Made by a program: the position numbers and the translations under genes. The notes under the pieces were generated by a model that saw nothing but the letters and a program-made list of their open reading frames with translations, ran no database searches and was not told where the DNA came from. DNA of 64,000 nucleotides from the NCBI GenBank assembly GCA_000787465.1, contig JSYX01000004.1, forward strand, positions 62,001-126,000. Direction: 5' to 3'. The first letter of the stretch is position 1; each line of letters starts with the position of its first letter. Of the stretch, positions 22,381 to 34,574 are shown piece after piece. Origin of the DNA: Thermomucor indicae-seudaticae (taxonomy: Eukaryota; Mucoromycota; Mucoromycetes; Mucorales; Lichtheimiaceae).

Positions 22381-25300
22381 ATGGACTTCGCATCTGCGCC
22401 TCTGCAAGCGCTACTGATGCAAAATGCAGGAGAGGATCAGCTCACGTCTTATATCGAACAGCTTGATCGCCGGTTTTGCGAGACAGCGATCGACGAAAAG
22501 GACCGATTCGGTGCCTTGCAACTTCTTCTGCCGACCTTGAAAGCTCATTTGGCGCGGTTGCCGAGCTTACAAGAGAAGGAGAAAGTTCTCGAGACGTATA
22601 TACCGAGGCTTGTCAAAGCGAGCTTTGCGCACGACTCAATGGTTGCAACCGAGAGCGTTAGCCTTTTAAGCGACGCAGTAGCGTACTGGATGACTAGATC
22701 GCTTCTGGGACTCGAATATTTAAAAGACGATGATGATGAAGAAGGAGAGGATGACGGTGTAAAGGAAGAGACTTTCAGCCATGGAACTGATGATGATGAG
22801 CCGGATAATATCTGTCGTTTTGGGCGCAACACAATGATCCTACTTCTCGGACAGTTGGTTTGGGTGACAGAATCGGAGCCAGATTTTGTTGATCTGCAAC
22901 CTCTGCAATTTATAAAGGTTTGCTTAGAAGGTGATCGACCAGAATGGCTGGCAGTCCACGAATATACTAGTACTTTGAGAAAGAAACACGATCCACGACC
23001 GAAAACACGCATAAATATCCTTCAAGACGAGGATCTAGTAGAGGACGATGCTGTTAGTATGATCAGCAGTAATACTTTTCATACCACTCGTACTACTACG
23101 TCTTCCAGCAACGAGACTCTTGACCTCCTATGCTGTGTGGACACGCTAAATCGTTTTGTGTTGGAAGTTCCTTCGTCGAGTGGAGATGATGATTTGTCGG
23201 ATTCGAAACAAAAGGAGCTGCATAATTGGATCGATGTGATCTCTGCTGTAGCCATCGCTATGCTTCCCTGTACAGATGCACAAGTACGCGCAAAGCTTGC
23301 TAATGAGCTCATACCAAACACTTTTCGACTGCGACAAAAATATATGTCTGGGACATCGGACGATGCCCTTATGGAAGAACACAAACATTGGTCAAAGGTA
23401 TACATATTTGAGATAGGCTTATGCAACAAGGAGAGGGAAGGGGAGATCGATGCTAAATTCTGTGGCCGTAAACAGATGTTGTGGACCAGGACTGTTCAAA
23501 TCTTTGAATTACCTGCGACCAATCTCTTACGATTAGAAACATACGGCTTGATTGCCAAATTTTTTGATCTTTACTTTGGCTTGGATCAAAACGAAAAACC
23601 AGTTATCTATCTGGATTTACGGTTTGATGAACAGTTCTTCAAGATACTGCAGGTATGTTATCCTCCGCGCTCTGTATGATGGTCAGCTCTATCACGGAGG
23701 AGACTGAAAGCAATCCGTAGAGTGGTCTTCGAAACGACGATGCACTCTATCGCAAATACTCTGCTTATATCATGAAGCGCGTTGTCGACTTTACCAGCAA
23801 GAGTCCTGAGTTGGGTACTATATCCGGTCAAACAACATGGACGCGATATTTTGAGTGGTCTTCCACCAAGTCTCAAGACTACTCGGATCTGTGGGCTGAC
23901 TGGTTTTTGCTGTACGAGATAATGCATGAACCAGTGCTACATCTTGTGACCCCGGTTTTGCCGCGTTTCGAGATGTTGTTGACGAACCAGAAGATTTCCT
24001 TGGATGCGTCTTGGTGGATTTTACTGTTCTATCGCGGGTTTCAGAACGATACAACGTCGGTCAAGAAGGGAATCTTGGAATACGTGTTTGGTATTCAGAA
24101 CCCAACTTGTCTGAATGCGCTTGGTGTACAGAGAGATTTTATTTTTGGTGCTTTGCTCAAAGCGATTGATGTAACCAACTTGTACTCTGTCCCGACCCGA
24201 GGAACATTGGTCAGCCCCTTTGGCGAGAAATTGAAAGCTTTCATGATAAACCTAATTAATTCCATAAAAGATACCGAAGAAAGGGTAGATATTAATCCAG
24301 TCTTCTTCTCTACTATTATTATTCACGAAGAAACATTTAGGTATATCTTTTGCGTCAGCTCATCCATCACTTGGCGCATGTTGTGAATAGTTATGTGCCT
24401 ATTTTATACATTATGGAAGCGCTCGTGGACGTAAACTCTGTACCCGCATGGAACTCTGATGAATTAAAGTCTTTGAGATACTTGATTGACAGGCATCGTA
24501 ATATCCAGTAAGTGGGAAATTCACTACCATATCCTCCAGTGTGCTTGTTCTAACAAAGTCCTTACAAGGTTATCAACAACCAAGCTTTACCTTCGCAAAC
24601 TTGCTATATCGGCGACTGTCAAATACGCCAACACTTGTCAACTTTCTTTTAGCGATGTAGCAAAGCAAGTATATATACCGTGCTTTTTCGCGTTAGGCTG
24701 ATCAGCTGATGAATGATGTGATTAGGACTGTATCTTCGTTAATAACTGATTTTCCTATACAGCCAGACACCGAGCATTATCAGATGCTTCGTGGCTGGCT
24801 AGAGCAGAATGTGTCGGCAGACAGAGTATGGAATCCAGCCTGTCTTGTATGTCCTGGATGACTAATAACGAGTTCTTTTGATAGACAATGGAGGTGGTGT
24901 TGAAAAGCCTTAAGGAACGGACCGATGCATATGCCAACGCGACGGTTACTGATGAAGGTGAAAGAAGAAAATCATAACCCAGTTGTTCTGAGTGTATTCA
25001 TAAGCGCGTATTGTTTTAGATACACCGACGAGTACTTTACGAAATCAAGCCAATGTACTCGCAAGGATGAGTATCTTCGTTGCTGCTGATAAGGAAGGCC
25101 ATACTCAACGAGAATCCTTGGAGCTACTCTTTGGCTCAGTTTCCAAAAAGCTCCAGAGTTCTACTTGGTATATATGTCTTGAATGTTGGTCGCTTAGTTG
25201 AACAAACGTTATCTCACAAATTGTGCTTTTATAGCTCGCCTGCTTTATTCAACTGGCTACTTGTACTAGTCGATGCGGCATGGGAAATGTTTGACGTCTG

Positions 25301-28300
25301 CTGGAGCGGATGCAACAGTAAGTTGACTTGGGTTATGTCCACTTACTGGTATTAACCATCAAAAGATTTCGCTAGTTTAATCAACTTTAGCGAAACGGAA
25401 GCCCTCGCGAAGATTGAGGGCCAATTTTTGAACATGGACAAGGATAATGTTACAGGTAGACGCTATGATGGTAACGGTTTACAGTAATATTCTTACTATT
25501 TTCTATAATGTAGATGATAACACTGTTGAATTGTTCCTCTCCATTATGTCGAGGATTCTGAAAAGCAGTACGACCATTGAAAGCGCGACACGGGAAATGC
25601 TGATAATGAAATACCACAAAATATGTCGCGAGCTCTTGGATCCCAAGGATCAAAGTAAGCCCTGTGCTTTGAAGATGGGCTCTCTAAATCTTCTAATGAA
25701 TATGTCAAGCAATTTCTGCCAACAGGGAAATGTCCAAAATTGGACATCTGCGTCTGTTGAGCATTGTATACGAAGCCGCGTTGCAACACGGGCTGTTTGA
25801 ACTCAAGTGCAACGATTCGATTGTTGGTCGGATTTGCAAGCTTCAGACAAAGAAGACTCCCGAAGCCCTGCGTCTAAGGTAGACATATTCCCAGGTTATA
25901 CATCATTGTTGGATTCAGCTGACCAAGAGACCAGAAAGTGGGGCGAAACATTATCTACCTTTATACGCTACAAATGGGAATGCGTGCAAAGCATTATACG
26001 ATATGCGTCGACAGTAAGTGGCTTTCTGCATGTCTTACTTTATCAAAGTATCTGACCTACCGTGGCTTTCCAGATTTCAAAACAAGGTAATAATAAAGAG
26101 GTCACGCTGTTCGATCCTGTGAATGTATACAATGAGGCGACGGACCAACTTGAAAATGCTTCCGAACTATGTGCCGCGTCCGTGATGAGTTGTGCCGCTA
26201 CCATATTGAGTTTACCTTGGGAAAAGACAATTGAGCTGGTAAAGTCGACGATAAAAAAGCTACGTGCTTTGTGTAAATTATTTTCTAATGTAAATCTGAA
26301 GGTTGAGCCAGCGGTCAATTATTCCATTGAGCTTATCAAGGAAAACATCGCCCAATCTAAAACGTCTCCGGGCATAATCAGGGCAGCCATGTCAATGATA
26401 TTCCAGCCCCAAATACTTTCGAATCCCTCATTAAATGAGGACGATGGTCCGATTAAACGAGTAAGCGGGTACCAAAAGCTCAAGAATTTTCGTCAGAATA
26501 ATAACAACTGAAAAATTCTACAGGCGTTGTATTACATCTTGAGTATCGGGGAATTCAAGCCATTTGTTGTGACACAGTGTGTAACACAGTTGCATGAATT
26601 CTGGTCCACATTCACGGAAGAGGCCAACCTTTCGATGTTGCAATATGCTACTGAAATAGCAAAATTGCTGGTGTACGGACCATTGCGTGAGCGTGATGAC
26701 CAAAAGCTGGAAGCAGCAATCTCCCTGAAGCTGCAAAGCCCCGCTGCTATTGTCGAAGCTGAAGAGTAAGTTATCATTGATGCTATGTGTTGGCGAAGTG
26801 ATTTTGACAAGCTGTTGTTGGGGCGTCAATAGCACAGCTGCCATGGTATTCAATCAAAATGACTACGTGGCGCGCGTTATGATGAACGACCTATTATTAC
26901 GGTTGAAAAAAGATGTCCCACATCATGTTACTCTGGCCAAGACATTAATCGACATCTTACTGAACGAATCCGCACAAGATAAATATTACGAGTCGCAGTA
27001 TCTAGGCACCATTGAGCACAGAGTAAAGGTTAGTATGGATAACTGTCTCATGTTACAGCAATTGGTCTCTCAATGATAGTTCAGATAAGGATATGGTGCT
27101 CGTCGTTACTATTGGATGAATTCATCCCGGAAACGGATGCCGACAAGTACATTGATCTTGTGCTACAAAATATTCAAAAAGAAACGGTAGTCTCTGTAAG
27201 ATGCTATATGGAGGTATGTCTGTATCAGCTCGTCCAAACACAGCCATGCATATTAACACGGTTAAAATTTTATTATAGTGGATGATGATGAGATTATTCT
27301 GGAGATTCCCGAGCAAAATCCATGTTTTATACAAGCTTTTACAGAATGCGGAAATTAAGCCTCATTTTGCTATTTCGCTGCTTACAATTACGCTTCCTTT
27401 AGGAGACATATTAGACGACACTTCCGCTGCCAGTTATTTCGAAGAGGTACGGTATCTGTGGATAATATCATGCTGCGATAAAACAGGTCCAACTGAAACT
27501 TCTCCTCGCTTCAAGATATTTGCACTTATAATACCTTGGTTATCTTCAAATCATTTCACCGTACGCCTTTATTCTTACAGCGCCTGGTTCCGAAATCTTG
27601 CGAGCTGCAGACGGAGGTTAGTGCAAAGTGTTCATTACTAACTACCCGGCCTGCTAACGTTTTGCAACAAAGAGGCCTTAATCCTGATATCGAAAAGAAT
27701 CGCTACATGGAATCCCTTGTCCGGTTCATGGACCAGTACGCCGAAACGATTAAATATTGGGACAAGGTTAAATCGCAATTTTATATCATGGACTTTGATC
27801 CTGTCAAGGACTATAATATTGAATTCATCTTTCGGCAAATGATGACCGTTTTCGGCGTTGTTGATAACGAAAAGATTGGCTCTGTAAGTGTTGCAGAGAA
27901 CAGTCGGGTAGTACTAATGCTGACAAACCAAATAATAGCGAGCTTTTATAAAAGTCAATCCTGAACCGGTCGACCGTTGTCCGTTTATGAATCCAACGAG
28001 AAATGTTGTCTATACTTGCGCTGATCCTTCGGAGCTTATGGGTTTCCCAGAGCAGCAGAACGATCAGCCAGCGGAGATCGACCATACTGGCAATCGCTTA
28101 GAAGAAATTTCATATCAAAAGAAGATAATGCCATGGGAAATGATGCTCGAAACGGACGTGGAGCTTACCAAGTCACTGGTTCAAAAGAAGGTATCTACTC
28201 AGACTGAATGTGGCATCTCGATTTTTGGCTCCCCTTTTAACCTGTGCATTTCAGCGACGACGAAACGATTTGATTGTCGTGGCTAGTCTTGTGGACCGGA

Positions 28301-28981
28301 TACCAAACCTAGCTGGTAAGAACGAAAGTTTGGTTAGAGGGCTTTTAGGGTTTAGGGTGTAAGGATGATCATTAGCTGAACCCTATTAATTACGTTGTTT
28401 AGGTCTATGCCGAACATGTGAAATTTTCAACGCGGCTCAGCTCGCGGTCTACAGCTTAAAGGTAAGCCGAAGATGGCTTATTATCTACGACAGGAAACCA
28501 ATGTGATTGTTCTTCATAGATCAAAGACGATCCAGGGTTCCTAAGTATCAGCGTAGCGTCAGAGGTGAGTTGAACGGACCAAGGATACTCCATAAACGAA
28601 GAAACTCATGTATTCTAACTTTTCCAGAAATGGATGCCAATGATTGAAGTAGGGGAATCTGATATTCCTGCCTTTTTGCAAGCCAAAAAGGAAGAAGGTT
28701 ATGTTTTGTGCGGTCTAGAGCAGACCACCACGAGCGCCAAACTTGGTGAATTTGAGTTTCCCGAGCGATGCGTCCTTTTGTTAGGCGACGAGAAACAAGG
28801 CATTCCTGCCAACCTGTTGCAAATGCTGGACCAAACAATCGAAATTCCCCAGCAAGGCATTACTCGGTCACTAAACGTTCATGTCAGCGGTGCTATTTGC
28901 ATTTACGAATACACGAAACAAATGCAATGGCGACAGCACATGCCTTCGGTTCAACCCCACGTATCTTCTCCACCTCCATAG
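22381..28981 (+). CDS. TRM3: tRNA (guanosine-18-2'-O)-methyltransferase, TRM3/TARBP1 family
   Basis: A long gene with many short introns. Solved exons include 22381-23652, 23721 to about 24282, and the 3' set 28255-28315, 28403-28461, 28520-28564, 28628-28981; the middle exons (about 24.4-28.2 kb) are only partly resolved. The C-terminus is a SpoU/SPOUT methyltransferase: RRRNDLIVVASLVDRIPNLAG, LCRTCEIF (motif 1), LLGDEKQGIP (motif 2) and IPQQG.TRSLNVHVSGAICIYEY (motif 3). These form the knotted S-adenosylmethionine site of G18 2'-O-methylases. The large N-terminal part is helical and repeat-like, as in yeast Trm3 and human TARBP1, with a recognisable SGLRNDDALYRKYSAYIMKR at the exon 2 start. 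It is convergent with the capping enzyme, about 130 bp between stops. Confidence 0.9.
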
Positions 28982-29113
28982 ATGACCTTTGTAATATCTA
29001 ATTTGTCTAGAAATTATCCAGCAGAAACAACAATTTGCAAAATGCATCAGGTATTTCTTTGTTTTTGCAAAACGTGCAAGCATAAATATACACAGCCAGC
29101 GCAACACCACAGG

Positions 29114-32100
29114 CTAGTTAAGAATGAAGTCCAGCATTGCTTTACTGCTTTTTTTCGATTTTTCGTCATCCCGGCTACCTCCATGTGTTGGTGCGAGATC
29201 ACTACCAAGAACAGATGTCGGATATACGGGAGAACTGGATCTGTGCTCCTGCTGCTTAATCGGTGGGGGTTCGTCACTGCCTGAAGCAGGTTGCTTCTGT
29301 TGTGTTTGTCCTGCGTCGGGGCGGATAACGGAGCTTTTACTAGGAGGGTAGGAATAAGTCGGAAGCACTTGGTGAGGGTGAACGGACGGACGCGGTAAAT
29401 ATGCGGAGGAACCATAATTGGGGAACGGTTGAGGATTTGTCAGAGGTGAATAATATTGATCCGTAGGCGGGTTGGATGGCGCATGATTAAATTGGGAAGG
29501 TAGCTGAGTATAAGATTGAGATGTGAGATGGCCACTCCAATGACTAGCTGGATAGTTCATACTGGCGCTTCCCCTCCAGACATTGGATAGCTGGTCCTGT
29601 ATATCTCTGCCAGTAGCGGAACGGATGTCCGGATGCTGTGCAGTGTTCCTTTTCCAATCGTCTCCTTTATACATATCGGGAACAGACCTACTATGTTGGA
29701 AACTTCCACTTGGAGCAATTGGCGTCTCGCTCCGGGGTGTGGGTGTGCCGGATCTTTTCATGTCATCTGCGTGATAGTTAATAAACTGCACTTTCGATGC
29801 AGGACTCGGTTGCTTTTCCGTCATGGAAGCTGCCGAAAATCCTCCAGGATATTGATTTTCACCCTTACACTCTATAGATCTGTCGTGGATTCTGTGTGTC
29901 GTTGATTCCTCGACATGCGCACTTCTATAGGTCATAGCTTTCATTCTCGGCTGGTCTCCTTGGTTGGACTGTAGGATTGTAGCAAAGCCGTAAGCACTGT
30001 TTGCAGTCCTTGCTTCGGGTCGGTCGTCCATTACTTGTTTCTCTTGGTTGTTGCGTGATGCAGCGCCTGCGCTCATCAAGGAAGATGGTTCGATTGAAGT
30101 CGTCAAAAGGCTGTGAATATTTGAAGCTGCTTGTCGAAATTTTGGTGGGGCATTGGTCGGTTTTTTCTCTTCCGGTTTTGATGAATTAGCCGGCTGATTC
30201 GAGCATTCTTCAGCTACGGTTTCGTTTGAAGCCTTTGTCCGACTGCCCGGTTCATCTCCTGTTGATGATATAGAAACTACTTCCCCTGACGTTATTGAGG
30301 TTGTTGCTTTTGGTTGCTCAACATTTTGTCGATTTCCATGTTCCTTTTTCTGCGTGTTCTCTTGAGCTTCCCGCGGTCGCCCTGAGATTTTTCGCATCTT
30401 TGTATTGGTTCTACACGTCTCCTCCTCTGAAGCTTCGATACATGAACGTCCTTCCCGTTCTCCAGCAAGTGACATGCCTGTAGATACTTTACGCCTTCTG
30501 GCTCTAGCCGTGTGCGTTTCTCTTTCACTGGCAGCTTTTTCTTCTGGTTGACGCAAGCCGGAAGCCTCTGTTACTGTACTTGAGGCATCACTGATGCTTT
30601 TATCCTCGTCAGTCGTCGTCTGCTTGTCCAGCACATCAATAGATGTCGATATACTTTGTTCCTCTTTCGGACGTGATTCTCCAGTCGACTCGTCAGCTTG
30701 CTTAGCATCCGGCGTCGATGACGAAATTTCAGCATCTACATTCCTTTTTTCTTTGCCTGTTAAAGATCTGAAACGCTTTCTCTCGACAGTGTCGCCTTGC
30801 GGACTCCCTTCTCGCTTATTCACCAGACCTAAGGCCTTCTCGTCAGACTTGGCAGTGCCTAAGGACAATTCGCGTGCTTCTTTGGAATGTATATTTTTCT
30901 CTTCAGGTATGCTGCCTTCAGGCTGTTCAGCGATGTCCGCTAGTTTCGCCGTAGCATCTGATTTCTCTTCGGTATCTGGTCGTAATTGTTGGTTTTGCAG
31001 CGATGATACATCAGCTTCGGATCGTCTGCCGTCAATGGCACTGCTTTCATTGCTGATAACTGAGCCTTGACGTGGCCTGCCAACTAAATCAACCTCCTTC
31101 GATTGAAAATATGTCGAAGAGTTCGTGACGGACGGTGACGGCAAAATAGTAGATGTTGCAGAAGTCGGTGTCATTACGGATGATGAAGCAGGAGCAACGG
31201 TTTTTGACTCCGTAGTCGAAAGATTCAGTAATTCCGGTGCCTTATGGGTGATGGGTGGCGGCATCGGTAATCCTCTCTCGCGCGCTTTCCATGCAGCCCG
31301 TACTCTATCCATATGACTCAATAACTGCTCCTTTGTGATGCCATCACGTATACTGTTGAGAATCTTCTTCACCACATTTTCATCGTTGGCCGTATCTTTG
31401 TCATCGCGAAAACGGACAAATCTATCTCATATATGAGCTATGCACCAGCCATAAAGTGCAACATTCAATTTACCTCCAGCCACCTTTACGAGTCGTGGGA
31501 GCATAGCCTTGTTCAACAATGGTCACTTCCCAATCCGGATCATATCTGTTGATAGGAGCAAACTTGATATCGTTTCTTATTCATCCTCGCTGTGAGAAGA
31601 GACGTACCTGAATTCCCCGATTCGTCCATTTGGTAAATGGTTTCTCCATCTATGGTTGCTCGAAATTATTATCCGTGTCAGTCAAATAGTCACTCCAGGA
31701 CTTACTCTGCTGCTAATGATGGCTCAGGCTGAAAATGGTCGTAGAATTTGTAAGTCACTCCGTGAGACAACACCTCCAAGGAATATATAGGCTTGTGCTC
31801 CTTGCTCCACCGAGCTGAAATTCTGAAATCGACGGTATTTAACTCTGGCGGTTTCCACTTCAACCTGGTCCCGAAATGGAAAGTTAGGTAAGACGAATGG
31901 CAATTCATTACACGTAGAATCTTACAGTTTATCGCAAGTTCCAGGCACATAGGGGAACTTGACAGGCGTCCATATAACTCCGTCACAGTTATGCTTCAAC
32001 TTTGACATGTTCTCAAACACTAAATGTAGTCCGTACGAACGCTCCATCTTTTTAAGTCTGACTCTAGAGATACACCTTGAGCACGAAGTCTTATACGCGC

Positions 32101-33191
32101 ATGAAGTACTGCTTACGAAAATGGAGGTAACCTGCTTGGATCGTGGATATGTTGCAACCAATTATTAAATGGTTGTATGACCTCTTGCTGCAGCATCTGT
32201 CGACCAGAATTGTGAGACGGATTGCTGTAGTTTTATCACGGACATTGCTTACTCCGAGTCTTGTATTGAATGATCGTTTCATAATCGTATGATTATTCAC
32301 GGCCATAAGATCAAATATAAGAAATCGCCAAGTTTTCTAAAGCCGCTATGGCGTCATTTTAGAATAACATCTCGAGTTCGCGACATACTTACTTTATCGT
32401 TTTCCTCGGTCTCAAGCACAAGTTCACCATCCATTAACGTGTCCTTTAAATACTCGTTCTCTCGACTGCGCATAGGAAACAAGAGGTTTGGGACATAATA
32501 CCATATTCTGTTACGGTCAAACTGTAAAGTTATATTAATGTCTGAATAAACACAAATACATGGTATGCAACGAAGCTTACCAGAAATGATGCTGGACCTT
32601 TCGGTGAATGGAGAAACAGTAAGAGATATCGCACGCCATCTGTCTTCTCACAGACGAAATAGTCCTCCCGCTCAAGCTCAATCAGATGCTTGGTTTCGAA
32701 ACTGACAGGCTGTGAACCTGGAAAGCTAAAAAAGTGGGAACCAAGTTATCAGTATGACTGTTGCAGTCGACATGAATTCTTCCTCCTCCTGACTCTCCAG
32801 CGCATATCTCATCCCAAAAGCGGATATATTAGCAGATAGCGTATTCTATTCTACGCACGACAGCATCTGCTTATTTTCTTTCATAAGAAGAAAACGCACA
32901 TATCTGTGGGATCAGAGAAACACGGAAGAGAGACAGAGAACAGCCTCACTTGCAATAATGCGCGTCGTACCTGTCGTGTTGTACTTGCAATATCTCTTTA
33001 ACTTTCGAATGTAATACGCTCGCATATCCCGGATCAACGCGTCTACCGATGCATTCGGGGAGAGATACATGCTCTGAGTGCAGTATCGATCGCCGATGCT
33101 GGATGGACGGATCCTGACTTCGACTTTGCTGGGCAGGCAGTTGTTGCTGTGATGTCTGTTGCTGCTGATGTTGCTGATTCATAGTAGCCAT
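29114..33191 (-). CDS. CEG1: mRNA guanylyltransferase (capping enzyme) with very long C-terminal tail
   Basis: A multi-exon gene starting at an ATG (MATMNQQ) with a Gln-rich leader. Nucleotidyltransferase motifs follow in order: FPGSQPVSF, the active-site lysine in [14 protein letters not shown] (motif I KxDG), MDGELVLE (III), [10 protein letters not shown] (IV) and LKWKPPELN (V). An OB-fold segment [21 protein letters not shown] and an AAWKARERG end complete the usual Ceg1 length. It caps nascent Pol II transcripts by transferring GMP from GTP. The last exon (stop at 29114) then continues for about 700 residues of Ser/Thr/Glu/Gln-rich, apparently disordered sequence, which yeast Ceg1 lacks. 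I saw no RNA triphosphatase domain, as expected for fungi. Internal junctions between 31.4 and 33 kb are approximate. Confidence 0.88.
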
Positions 33192-33757
33192 TGAGTAATC
33201 AGTAATAAGGTACGAGTGGATGGATGTCGGATGAGCGGATCGTTATAAGTAAAGTCAGGAGAAAGGGTCAAGGAAGGTATGTTCGTAGTGACGCTGGTCG
33301 AATACACTGTTAAACGTATCCTCCAGGCGGTAGGAGCCAGTGTCAAAAGTATCCGTGATATGTATTACACTATCAGGATTGAGGTTAGGAAATGAGCACA
33401 AGTCCAAAACTTTTGTGTTTGATAAGACCGTTTTTTACGCATGAAACCATCGATGAGCGGCAGCGGACAAAAAATCCCAATGACGTAACGCGCTCACTGC
33501 CGATTGCTCACTGCCATACGGCTGTTAAAAAAAGTATAAAGCGTAAAATTCAGTCAATTGCAATTCTCGATCACTAGTTGTGTGCATAAAAGTACCAAAA
33601 AGCGCAATGGCAAATACACAGAAATCTTTTTCTTCTAAAAGTTTATTCCTTGTCTCTTGAGCCAAAAGGGCTTATTTTACTTTACTGTATAATAACTTTT
33701 ACTATTTTCTTCAGGTTTCTTGAACAGCGTGTAACGGACCTTTTACCGTTGCAGATT

Positions 33758-33834
33758 ACTACACGCGCTGCAAAAATTTCTGGGCAGCTTAGTAATTTTG
33801 CAGCGTGTCTAGTCAACTTCGCAGCGCGTGTAGT
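33758..33834. repeat. 77-bp palindromic element, copy 1
   Basis: Perfect 14-bp inverted arms: ACTACACGCGCTGC at the left and its reverse complement at the right. An internal GCAGCGTGT half-site lies between them. A related copy in opposite orientation lies about 370 bp downstream. Confidence 0.75.
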
Positions 33835-34175
33835 GTCCCAAGCAAGCACGTATCTGTCTCGAGCTACGAAATATAGCAGTCGTGTTCAGTTGAAAGTACT
33901 GGGCACGGTCACCAACACCACTGAGAATGTTATAAAATCTATGGCGACCGGAAAACGAAAAACGCCGAAACTTATAAGCTCATGACAAGAATTCACTCTT
34001 CTGATTTAAAATGCGATGATTGTCAATACTGAATGTCATTTCTGCATGAGATCAACCGAGTAAAATCGTGGCTTACGAAGCCGTGTTGCATAGTGTACGG
34101 TGTACCAATACACGAATTGAATAGGTTGATTAAGATAATCAAAGTAATCTGATGCATTACATCTTGCTCGGATTT

Positions 34176-34246
34176 TGCAGCGTGTGTAGTGCTAATGGGA
34201 ACAGTACACGCGCTGCGAAGTTGACTGGACACGCTGCGCGTGTAGT
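34176..34246. repeat. Palindromic element, copy 2 (rearranged)
   Basis: Contains GTACACGCGCTGCGAAGTTG, close to the reverse complement of the right half of copy 1, followed by ACACGCTGC and GCGTGTAGT. It looks like a partially duplicated or rearranged member of the same family. Confidence 0.65.
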
Positions 34247-34574
34247 AACACCCTTTGCCCCGGGGTTCACGTAAGGTGGACAATCAATCTCCGTATTTAC
34301 ACAGCCCTTTGGACATTGTGAACTGATGACAAACCTTGCTTCTTTTGCAACAAATAGTATTATATAGCACTGAACTCTCAAACGAGATATCAGACACAGC
34401 GTTCAAGGATTTGCGTGTTAAGGCTGTAATTCCTAGTGTACATTCTGCACAGGGCTGCCTTAACCAAAGTATTTTTTTTCTGGGCAGCTCTAGAAAGCTA
34501 TTTTCCAGTATTACGGATGCAAAGAGGCTTTTAAAGAGCCAGGTATCTTTTATACAGTTCTGGATATCGAACCG

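Larger units (their letters stand above)
33192..34574. other. Intergenic with small palindromic repeats
   Basis: Lies between the capping enzyme start and the stop of the coiled-coil gene. It holds two related palindromic elements (33758-33834; 34176-34246). An open frame at 33650-33985 crosses the first palindrome, has no ATG start and is probably not a gene. Confidence 0.6.

Noticed and set aside
33650..33985. 111-codon plus frame with a hydrophobic start
   Set aside because: It has no ATG at the start and its middle is the palindromic repeat; no domain.
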